This document shows, piece after piece, positions 1 through 5,725 of a stretch of DNA of 5,725 bases. A program made the position numbers and the translations under genes. The notes beneath the pieces are model-generated. The model was given only the letters and a program-made list of their open reading frames with translations, was not told the DNA's origin and did no database searches. The stretch's first letter is position 1; every line of letters begins with the position of its first letter. The stretch comes from Deltaproteobacteria bacterium. GTDB taxonomy: Bacteria > Desulfobacterota > Desulfuromonadia > Desulfuromonadales > BM103. The stretch is from the NCBI GenBank assembly GCA_019313105.1, contig JAFDBW010000077.1, forward strand, positions 1 through 5,725, written 5' to 3'.

Positions 1-957
1 ATCCGCGATTTTCAGACCAGCAGGTCCCAGCAGCACCACCAGAATTGCCGGGAAAATGAACAGGATTAACGGTATGGTCAGTTTGACCGCCATCTTGGCG
101 GCTTTTTCCTCGGCGATTTGTTGGCGCTTGATGCGCATATCATCAGCATGTACACGCAGTGCTGTAGCCATACTGGTTCCGAAACGAGAGGTTTGGACCA
201 TCATCGTTACCAGGTTACTTACTTCTGCAACGCCGGTTCGCACACTCATATTCTTCAGACTTTCGCTACGTGGTCTTCCTGCGCGTATTTCCCGGTTAAC
301 CATATAAAATTCGTCACTTAAATCTTTGTTCAAAGAGCTTAACTCATCACCGACCCGCTTGAATGTCATGTCGAGCCCCAAGCCTGATTCAACACAGATA
401 ACCATCAAGTCCAGAGCGTCGGGAAGTGCCCTAAGGATTCCCTGCTGCCGTTTCTGGATAATAAGACTCAGAACGATCGCAGGGATAAAATAACCGACAA
501 TTGCCAAAATCAGGCAGATCAAAAGTATTTGAGGGGTTAATGTATAAAACATCCCACGAAACACAAACAACACTGGCAGCAGACATGCCAAAACAAGTTT
601 AAGCGCAAAATAGATCCGATAGCTTTTCTGCGTGCGGAACCCACCCTGCATCAACCTAATTCGGGCCTTCTGCTGACCTCCAGCGTTACTTGGCGACAAG
701 ACACGATGTAGAGGTGTGGTAATCTTTTCAATCACCCCATGATCCTTTTCCTCAAGAAGCCTTGTCTTCTTCGACGGGGTCGCCGGAGCGTCTTTTTGAA
801 GCAACTTGCCCAACCTTCTGGACGTCGTATTTCGGTTGAGAAAAATCAACAGAAGCACGCCGACGAACAGAACAACGGAAAAGAACACGGCCAGGTTAAT
901 CAAAAACACGTCGCTGCTGCCGAAGGTTTTGTCGATGAAACTTAATATATTATCCAT
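1..957 (-). CDS. tadC: TadC/CpaH Flp pilus inner-membrane platform protein, C-terminus cut by window edge
   Basis: A frame opens at ATG 957 and runs without a stop for exactly 319 codons to the window edge. It is the second platform protein, partner of TadB and docking site for TadA. Membrane segments lie at about 20-40, 118-134, 142-166 and 293-312. The T2SF domain at about 176-305 has the TadC hallmarks ALPDALDLMVICVESGLGLD (177-196), EIRAGRPRSESL (223-234), RTGVAEV (240-246), VQTSRFGTSMATALRVHADD (254-273) and AEEKAAKMAVKL (282-293). The visible sequence reaches the conserved GPAGLKI near the usual C-terminus, so probably only about 5-20 residues are missing. TadB and TadC share the LP(E/D)ALDL block, consistent with an old duplication. 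The start is supported by an AGGAG six bases upstream. No frameshift or internal stop is present. Confidence 0.94.
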   Translation of the reverse strand, partial: MDNILSFIDKTFGSSDVFLINLAVFFSVVLFVGVLLLIFLNRNTTSRRLGKLLQKDAPATPSKKTRLLEEKDHGVIEKITTPLHRVLSPSNAGGQQKARIRLMQGGFRTQKSYRIYFALKLVLACLLPVLFVFRGMFYTLTPQILLICLILAIVGYFIPAIVLSLIIQKRQQGILRALPDALDLMVICVESGLGLDMTFKRVGDELSSLNKDLSDEFYMVNREIRAGRPRSESLKNMSVRTGVAEVSNLVTMMVQTSRFGTSMATALRVHADDMRIKRQQIAEEKAAKMAVKLTIPLILFIFPAILVVLLGPAGLKIAD

Positions 958-963
958 TGCTCG

Positions 964-968
964 CTCCT
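964..968 (-). promoter_or_regulatory. tadC ribosome-binding site overlapping the tadB stop codon
   Basis: The minus strand reads TAGGAG, six bases, then ATG at 957-955. The AGGAG at 968-964 shares two bases with the tadB TAG stop (969-967). Layout and spacing match the tadZ-tadA junction exactly, and coupling of the two membrane partners is a reasonable inference. Confidence 0.85.
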
Positions 969-1944
969 ACATCTCGATACGGATTATTCTGCGGATCATC
1001 ATAACGCCTAAAATCATCATGACAATTCCCCCGGCCAAAAGCTTTTGGCCATCGGGTTCAATCCAAAGCATTGAGATATAATTGTAATTTAGAAAGTAAA
1101 TGATCGAGAACAGCACTATCGGCAGCAGAACCAATATGACTCCTGACACCTTTCCTTCGGCTGTGAGAGTGGAGACGTGTCGCTTGAATTTAACCCGCTC
1201 ACGGATCAACCGACTGATGTTATCAAGAATTTCCGCAATATTCCCACCGGTCTCCTTCTGCACCAGAATGGAAATGGTTAAAAAACGCAGATCTGAACTG
1301 GGCACCCGGGAACAGAGGTTTTCCAGCGCCTCATTGAGGGTCAGTCCCAAGCTGATTTCATCAACAACTGCTTGAAATTCTCCACCGAGGGGATCGGACA
1401 TCTCCTCTGCAATCATTTCCAGCCCGGAAGACAGCGCATGCCCGGAGCGCAAAGCACGGCTCAGCAGATCGAGGGCCTCGGGCAACTGTGACTGGAATTT
1501 CGCCAAAGACTTTTGTTCGAGAGAACGCAGCCAAAGCAGCGGCACAAGCAAAAATATGCCGCCGAGGACCAGCCCGGTGGCGGCTGATCGATGCAAATAG
1601 AAACCAATTGTCACACCAACCACACCCAAAAGGAGGCTGGACAAGATAAAGTTTGTCGCAGAAATTGGCCGGCCGGATCTCAGCAACAATCGGTCAAGCC
1701 TGGACAACCGTGGTAAAGAGAGAAAAAATGCCTCCAAGACACCGGCCTTACTGAACACCTTCTTCTGATAAAGGTTCAGCTTGTCCTTGCCATGCTTGCC
1801 GCCTGCAGAAATAGAGAGCAGGCGCGTTTTCAACTTACGCTTTTCCACCAGTTTGTTGTTTGACCAAACTAGGTGGGCACATAGAACGCTCAAGCAGACA
1901 AACAGAAAAATGGCTCCATTAAGCAATATAGTGGGATGATCCAT
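967..1944 (-). CDS. tadB: TadB/CpaG Flp pilus inner-membrane platform protein (T2SF domain)
   Basis: This 325-residue integral membrane protein is one of the paired platform proteins of the Tad machine and is homologous to GspF/PilC of type II secretion and type IV pili. An N-terminal membrane segment lies at about 8-27. A basic cytoplasmic stretch follows (KRKLKTR at 35-41), then two membrane segments at about 98-115 and 121-138. The T2SF domain at about 149-275 includes QLPEALDLLSRALRSGHAL (153-171) and VQKETGGNIAEILDNIS (228-244). Two C-terminal segments lie at about 267-285 and 302-317. The QKETGGN block is characteristic of TadB. The start is placed at the ATG at 1944 because the Shine-Dalgarno sequence lies inside the longer TTG-initiated frame. 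It sits between tadA and tadC, the usual tad order, and ends in TAG nine bases before tadC. Length is typical. Confidence 0.95.
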   Translation of the reverse strand: MDHPTILLNGAIFLFVCLSVLCAHLVWSNNKLVEKRKLKTRLLSISAGGKHGKDKLNLYQKKVFSKAGVLEAFFLSLPRLSRLDRLLLRSGRPISATNFILSSLLLGVVGVTIGFYLHRSAATGLVLGGIFLLVPLLWLRSLEQKSLAKFQSQLPEALDLLSRALRSGHALSSGLEMIAEEMSDPLGGEFQAVVDEISLGLTLNEALENLCSRVPSSDLRFLTISILVQKETGGNIAEILDNISRLIRERVKFKRHVSTLTAEGKVSGVILVLLPIVLFSIIYFLNYNYISMLWIEPDGQKLLAGGIVMMILGVMMIRRIIRIEM

Positions 1945-1953
1945 GGTCTCATG

Positions 1954-1962
1954 CTCCTTCCT
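1954..1962 (-). promoter_or_regulatory. Ribosome-binding site deciding the tadB start
   Basis: The minus strand reads AGGAAGGAG, nine bases, then ATG at 1944-1942. A TTG at 1968 in the same frame would extend the protein by eight residues (MCRKEHET), but those codons contain this strong Shine-Dalgarno sequence. The ATG at 1944 is therefore the likely start. Another ATG at 1952 is out of frame and only one base from the GGAG. Confidence 0.85.
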
Positions 1963-1973
1963 GCACAAAAGGA

Positions 1974-3332
1974 TCAGTCATTGGAAAATAGCTCTTCCGA
2001 AAAGCTGATCCCGGCCTGTTCGAGTCGTTCCGCAAACCTGGGTCGAATGCCTGTCGGCACAAATCGCCCCAAAACCTTGCCGTCCTGATCAAGGCCCTGT
2101 TTTTCGTAACGGAAAATCTCCTGCAAGGTGATTATTTCTCCTTCCATCCCCACAACTTCGATGACTGACATCATCTTGCGGGAACCATCCACCACACGGG
2201 AGACTTGGATAATCAGGTCGAGTGCCGAGGAGACCATGAAACGCATCGCCTTTTCCGGTAAGGAAACACCGGTCATCAACAACATTGATTCCAATCGAGT
2301 CAGGGAATCGCGGGGGGAGTTGGAATGGATGGTGGTCAAAGAACCTTCATGGCCGGTATTCATTGCCTGCAACATATCGAAGGCCTCAGTTCCGCGCACC
2401 TCGCCGATGATAATCCGGTCCGGACGCATCCTCAGGCTATTGCGAACCAGATCGCGCTGAGTCACCGAGCCGGCCCCCTCAATATTGGCCGGACGGGTTT
2501 CCAGCCGGACTACATGCTCCTGCTGCATTTGTAATTCCGCCGAATCCTCGATCGTTACGATCCGCTCCGTTGCCGGGATGTAGCGCGAAAGGACATTAAG
2601 CAGGGTCGTTTTGCCAGCGCCTGTGCCACCGGAGATCATGATATTCAACCGGGCCTTGACACATTTTGCGAGAAAGTCCGCAATTTGCGGTGTCAGGGCT
2701 CCCAGTTGCACAAGGTTCTCCATCTCGAGGACCTTGCCGCCGAAACGCCGAATCGAAAGGATCGGGCCATCGACCGCCAGGGGTGGGATGATGGCATTAA
2801 CTCGAGATCCATCGGGAAGTCTGGCATCGACCATCGGGGTTGATTCATCGATCCGCCGCCCGACCTTTGAGACGATTCGATCGATGATATTCATCAAGTG
2901 AGCATCATTGACAAACCTGGCATTGGTTTTTTTCAGGACACCGCCACTCTCAACATAAACATCCCGATAGGTATTACAGAGAATATCGGAAAAAGAACTA
3001 TCCCGTAACAGCGGTTCCAATGGCCCCAGTCCGGTTAATTCATCCTTGACCTCAGTAATGAGTGATTGCCTCTCCTGATCGTTTAGCAGGGTACTTTTGC
3101 CCCGAAGAAAATCTTCCACGATCAGTTTAATCTCACTGCGGATTTCATCATCCGTCAAAGTATCCAGCGCTTGCAGATTTGCCTCTTCTATCAATTTTGC
3201 ATGAATCTGGTTTTTCAATTCGTAGAAATGTTCGTCCTTGACCGACATTTCAGGGACAGTTTCCACCACCTCCGGTTGAAAAACCCTCACAGGCTCTGCC
3301 GTCTGGTTTTTATTGAATATTGATTTAAGCAT
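1974..3332 (-). CDS. tadA: TadA/CpaF Flp pilus assembly ATPase (VirB11/GspE superfamily)
   Basis: This 452-residue cytoplasmic protein is the secretion ATPase that powers Flp pilin export and polymerisation at the TadB/TadC platform. Every family hallmark is present. The N-terminal helical region (about 35-110) contains the GLGPLEPLL motif at 101-109. Walker A is SGGTGAGKTT at 234-243 with Lys241. The Asp box is VTIEDSAELQ at 259-268 with Glu262 and Asp263. Walker B is DRIIIGEVRG at 305-314 with Glu311. The His box region runs TGHEGSLTTIH at 326-336. The PDGSRVNAIIPPLA block at 173-186 and LSIRRF at 192-197 are also typical of CpaF. Length is normal and no catalytic residue is missing. The ATG start at 3332 has an AGGAG six bases upstream. 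The stop is TGA at 1976-1974, 29 bases before the preferred tadB start. Confidence in family and function is very high. Confidence 0.97.
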   Translation of the reverse strand: MLKSIFNKNQTAEPVRVFQPEVVETVPEMSVKDEHFYELKNQIHAKLIEEANLQALDTLTDDEIRSEIKLIVEDFLRGKSTLLNDQERQSLITEVKDELTGLGPLEPLLRDSSFSDILCNTYRDVYVESGGVLKKTNARFVNDAHLMNIIDRIVSKVGRRIDESTPMVDARLPDGSRVNAIIPPLAVDGPILSIRRFGGKVLEMENLVQLGALTPQIADFLAKCVKARLNIMISGGTGAGKTTLLNVLSRYIPATERIVTIEDSAELQMQQEHVVRLETRPANIEGAGSVTQRDLVRNSLRMRPDRIIIGEVRGTEAFDMLQAMNTGHEGSLTTIHSNSPRDSLTRLESMLLMTGVSLPEKAMRFMVSSALDLIIQVSRVVDGSRKMMSVIEVVGMEGEIITLQEIFRYEKQGLDQDGKVLGRFVPTGIRPRFAERLEQAGISFSEELFSND

Positions 3333-3338
3333 AGTGAT

Positions 3339-3343
3339 CTCCT
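3339..3343 (-). promoter_or_regulatory. tadA ribosome-binding site overlapping the tadZ stop codon
   Basis: The minus strand reads TAGGAG, six bases, then ATG at 3332-3330. The AGGAG at 3343-3339 shares two bases with the tadZ TAG stop (3344-3342). A terminating ribosome would cover this site, which suggests translational coupling of tadZ and tadA; the coupling is inferred. Confidence 0.85.
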
Positions 3344-4520
3344 AGATAGCTTTGCCAAAGACACCTTTAATGCCCCGGTAGTCGCGATAGATATCAGGCT
3401 TTTGCATTTTTTTGACAAAATCGAAAATGTTGCGGGAAAACATGGCAGACGAGTTTTTCTGAACCAGGGGCAAACCACGATTAATCGACGAAACAATCTC
3501 CGCGAAGTCGTTGGGGAACGCCCAGTAAATAGTCCGTTTGAGGCTCTTTTCAACCTCTTCAATACTGAGCGTACTCCTCTTGATATAACGATTGATCACC
3601 ACCTCGATGCGAGAATTGGCAATGCCAAGTTTTTCGAGATGCGTACAAAGCCGCGAAGCATTTCTGATCGCAGGTACTGACAAATCGGTGATGACGAAAA
3701 TATGGTTCGACAGGTTCAGCGACGCAAGGGTCGTGTCATTCAGATGCATGGCGGGGCAATCAAGGAAGGTGTAGTCATAAAGTTTACGTGCAAGAACGAG
3801 AATCTGTTGCACATGCTCGACTTTGATATCCCTGATATCCGATGGATTATGCGGTGCGGCTAGAAAATCGAGAGCACTCTTATGCCGGGTTATGGCACCA
3901 CGAAACAGAGAGACATCGAGACGATGGAAGTTTCGACATAAATCAACAATGGTCAGTTCGGGCATCGTATCGAGCATCACCGACAGATCCCCTGTCTCAA
4001 GACACATATCACATAAGGCCACACTCTGATTCTGCTGCCGGGCAACAGCTGCGGCGCTATTCACTGCAACGACCGAAGATCCGAGGCCCCCCTTGCTACT
4101 GATAAAAGTGCAAATCTTGCCCTCGGCAACCTTGCCGGCATTCACCCGCCTGATGCGGAACTCCTCGATGGCATCGATCAGGTTGTCAGCCTTGACCGGA
4201 TTGCTGATAAATTCGCTGGCGCCTGCCTTCATTAGTCGGACGATATTTTTCGGGCTGATATCAGGAGAAATGACAAAAATAGACGCCTGGGCAAATTCTT
4301 CTTTAAGCTGGTGTAGCCTGGCGACGATATCGCCGCCTTCAGTTCCTTCGTCGAGGAGAATGATGTCAGGACTTTTTCCCCCGTTAGAAGCGGTCTGCTT
4401 CAGCTGCGGTCCATTTGACAGACTGAAGGCCAGTTTTGGCAGGGTGCTCAGAATCTCTGAGGCCTGACTCAGGATCTCCTTGCGAGTGCTCTCTACGAGT
4501 ATATTGAGTTTATGTGGCAT
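3342..4520 (-). CDS. tadZ: TadZ/CpaE pilus localisation ATPase (MinD/ParA-like) with atypical receiver domain
   Basis: This 392-residue protein has two domains. Residues 1-125 have receiver-like fold signatures: ILLD with Asp57, VISPDIS at 83-89, and KAGASEFISNP at 98-108. The acidic pair expected after strand 1 is absent (NILVEST) and the conserved Lys-Pro is Asn107-Pro108, so phosphorylation is doubtful. Residues 135-370 are a MinD/ParA-type ATPase. Its deviant Walker A is SKGGLGSS at 142-149, which keeps the signature Lys143 but has Ser148 where canonical members have the second Lys. A Walker A'-like VALCDMCLETGDL lies at 167-179, and a Walker B-like FLDCP with Asp254. Loss of the second Lys is common in TadZ/CpaE. 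The family marks the pole or membrane site where the Tad machine assembles. The gene lies between tadG and tadA and ends in TAG nine bases before the tadA start. Length is typical of the family. Confidence 0.93.
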   Translation of the reverse strand: MPHKLNILVESTRKEILSQASEILSTLPKLAFSLSNGPQLKQTASNGGKSPDIILLDEGTEGGDIVARLHQLKEEFAQASIFVISPDISPKNIVRLMKAGASEFISNPVKADNLIDAIEEFRIRRVNAGKVAEGKICTFISSKGGLGSSVVAVNSAAAVARQQNQSVALCDMCLETGDLSVMLDTMPELTIVDLCRNFHRLDVSLFRGAITRHKSALDFLAAPHNPSDIRDIKVEHVQQILVLARKLYDYTFLDCPAMHLNDTTLASLNLSNHIFVITDLSVPAIRNASRLCTHLEKLGIANSRIEVVINRYIKRSTLSIEEVEKSLKRTIYWAFPNDFAEIVSSINRGLPLVQKNSSAMFSRNIFDFVKKMQKPDIYRDYRGIKGVFGKAI

Positions 4521-4564
4521 AAGAACCAACCTTTCTATAGTTCATAATTAAGACACGCATGCAC
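4521..4564 (-). other. tadG-tadZ intergenic gap
   Basis: This 44-base gap is the longest between genes in the window. It holds the tadZ ribosome-binding site near its 3' end and an AT-rich patch (TTAATTATGAACTATAG on the minus strand). I see no stem-loop followed by a T-run and no convincing -35/-10 pair at proper spacing, so transcription from tadG probably continues into tadZ. A GCATGC palindrome at 4557-4562 is too short to interpret. Confidence 0.6.
4530..4535 (-). promoter_or_regulatory. Ribosome-binding site deciding the tadZ start
   Basis: The minus strand reads GAAAGG, then nine bases, then ATG at 4520-4518. A TTG at 4529 in the same frame directly abuts the AGG with no spacer, so it cannot be served by this site. 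The ATG is therefore preferred, which shortens the longest possible protein by three residues. Confidence 0.7.
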
Positions 4565-5725
4565 TTACTGCACCAACCCAGGGATACTGCCGAATGTGCC
4601 AAAGTTCCCTCCGCCTCCGCGGGTCGGTTCTTCGGAAACATATCCGCATTCAATTTTGCCTTTGATGGTTTTGTCCGGTACTTCCAAAATATCGGTAATC
4701 GTGACCCGGGCAAACCCGACGGTTTTCAATGTTTGATTTGGGTTGTCACAATTATTCGGTTCATAAACAATCACCGTTGTCTGCCACACATGTCTGTTGC
4801 GCGGTACCGGAGGAACGGGGGGACCATTAACCTCTTGCGGATAATAAAGAGGGGTTACACCGTCGTCTTCATATAAAGGCTCTGCAGGAGGATCCGGAGG
4901 CAAGGCACCGGTCACTGGTCCGTTCTCGTCAGTTTGGACGGGTGTATCGTCAGCACCATAAACATCGTGCCCCTTGCGTTTAAAGAGCGTTAGCAGGTCC
5001 CCAAAGAGGTTTGCCATATCCCCACCTGAATAGCTGTAATCTTGACCGCCCACAGTGACCTCAGGGCTCGGTTTTACGCCGCTTATAATGTCACGCATAT
5101 TAGGTGTATTGCTGTTATAATCCCAACTGGTCCAGCCAGCACAGGACAAGGTTGTCGGTGAGAAAAAGATTTCTTCTCCACAGGCTCCGGTGGGGCCGAA
5201 GAATTGCGCATCGATCCCGACCGGCAGTTCCAATTCGCCTTCACCAGCACTGCCTTGGCCGCTTAACGCCGCTGTCGCAACAGCCGACACAGACATGGTG
5301 TCAATCCCCAAAATTCCGGCCAAAAAAGTCGTGATCGCATTATTGGCCTGAGCGTCCCGCCGAGCGATGACACGGACAGCTTTTGGCTGTTCAGCCTGTT
5401 CGGTAAAGGGGTCATTGGCGGGATCAAAGGGGGGAGGAATCAAAAAATCCCAGCTCCCAATCAGTACATCACTTTCGTTGATAACAATGTCAACCTGGCC
5501 GGCACGGTTGGCTAAACCGGTCTCAATGGCTACGGTTTTGATATCAGCACATGGCCATTCGGCCATACCGCAGGCGAAGCTTAACTGTTCCTCAGGGGTC
5601 ATGTTCTCGTAGTAATTCCCCAGCTTTCTAGTTGCAGCCAAGGCTGCTGCGTCTGCGACATTCTGCAATTCGTTACGGGTCACCATCAAATACCCGATAT
5701 CGATAGAAAGCGCGGCAAAGCCGAT
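4565..5725 (-). CDS. tadG: TadG-like Flp pilus assembly protein, N-terminus cut by window edge
   Basis: The reading frame is open from the window edge to a TAA at 4567-4565, giving 386 visible residues. Translation begins IGFAALSIDIGYLMVTRNEL, the end of the hydrophobic anchor followed by QNVADAAALAATRKLG at about 21-36. This is the signature of the TadE/TadG-like N-terminal domain (pseudopilin-like inner-membrane anchor, periplasmic body). An ATG at 5686 lies inside this conserved block, so the true start is upstream of the window, probably by 20-40 residues. A segment at about 115-155 (VRVIARRDAQANNAITTFLA, then SVSAVATAAL) resembles the Tad_C/DUF2134 region. Beyond it lie a Pro-rich stretch (about 269-308), six cysteines (52, 59, 182, 195, 326, 360) and a Gly-rich tail (370-380). 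No convincing VWA domain is seen, unlike longer TadG proteins. It directly precedes tadZ. The family assignment is firm; the precise role in pilus assembly is inferred. Confidence 0.85.
   Translation of the reverse strand: MGFAALSIDIGYLMVTRNELQNVADAAALAATRKLGNYYENMTPEEQLSFACGMAEWPCADIKTVAIETGLANRAGQVDIVINESDVLIGSWDFLIPPPFDPANDPFTEQAEQPKAVRVIARRDAQANNAITTFLAGILGIDTMSVSAVATAALSGQGSAGEGELELPVGIDAQFFGPTGACGEEIFFSPTTLSCAGWTSWDYNSNTPNMRDIISGVKPSPEVTVGGQDYSYSGGDMANLFGDLLTLFKRKGHDVYGADDTPVQTDENGPVTGALPPDPPAEPLYEDDGVTPLYYPQEVNGPPVPPVPRNRHVWQTTVIVYEPNNCDNPNQTLKTVGFARVTITDILEVPDKTIKGKIECGYVSEEPTRGGGGNFGTFGSIPGLVQ

Noticed and set aside
1890..1952. A 20-codon frame (MRPWIIPLYC...) starting at ATG 1952, overlapping the start of tadB
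   Set aside because: Its ATG lies one base from the GGAG, too close for initiation, and it is out of frame with tadB; no coding support.
3287..3562. A 91-codon minus-strand frame across the tadZ-tadA junction
   Set aside because: It overlaps two genes with unmistakable family motifs in other frames and its translation resembles no protein family; a shadow frame.
4093..4467. A 124-codon plus-strand frame opposite tadZ, and other plus-strand frames across the window
   Set aside because: All lie antisense to well-supported tad genes, lack ribosome-binding sites and show no recognisable domain.
4510..4545. An 11-codon leader-like frame (MNYRKVGSYAT) overlapping the tadZ start
   Set aside because: There is no Shine-Dalgarno sequence before its ATG at 4545, and the tadZ start has its own site.
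4536..4580. A possible internal promoter before tadZ (TTGGTG with AT-rich TAATTA or TATAGA)
   Set aside because: The spacing and match to -35/-10 consensus are poor, and AT-rich patches at gene gaps are expected by chance.
5020..5050. DYSYS at TadG residues 229-233 matches the DxSxS pattern of a VWA metal site
   Set aside because: It does not follow a hydrophobic beta strand and no other VWA metal-binding motif is evident. The preceding VTVGG looks like part of a Tad-associated repeat-like segment, so the match is probably chance.
5615..5689. A TadG start at the TTG 5689 or ATG 5686
   Set aside because: The frame continues upstream to the window edge and encodes the conserved IGFAALSIDIGYL anchor, so a start here would remove the membrane segment that defines the family.

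Overview
The window holds a core segment of a Tad (tight adherence, Flp-type IVb pilus) assembly locus, with all genes on the minus strand. Read in the direction of transcription (high to low coordinate), the order is a TadG-like pilus-assembly protein (5' end cut by the window), TadZ/CpaE, TadA/CpaF, TadB/CpaG and TadC/CpaH (3' end cut). The two partial genes are open to the window edges: tadG from base 5725, and tadC down to base 1. The window is almost entirely coding; the gaps are 44, 9, 29 and 9 bases. I see no terminator, tRNA, rRNA, CRISPR array or mobile element.

The genes form one assembly machine. TadZ is the polar or membrane localisation ATPase. TadA is the hexameric secretion ATPase that powers pilin polymerisation. 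TadB and TadC are the paired inner-membrane platform proteins on which TadA acts. The TadG-like protein is a membrane-anchored periplasmic pseudopilin-like accessory component. The prepilin (flp), prepilin peptidase (tadV), CpaB/RcpC and secretin (RcpA/CpaC) are not in the window and would be expected upstream. TadD-type TPR lipoproteins would be expected downstream.

Tight spacing, with a Shine-Dalgarno sequence at each complete start, supports one polycistronic operon. Two junctions (tadZ-tadA and tadB-tadC) have the same layout: a UAG stop whose last two bases begin the AGGAG ribosome-binding site, then a start codon in the same frame nine bases past the stop.

The host is a Gram-negative bacterium of moderate GC content. 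The short TadG form without an evident VWA domain, placed directly before cpaE-cpaF-tadB-tadC, resembles what I recall of Desulfuromonadales-type deltaproteobacteria. That is a low-confidence inference. Nothing here convincingly points to an undescribed system; the more unusual points are the duplicated junction layout, the diverged TadZ N-terminal domain and the periplasmic part of the TadG-like protein.
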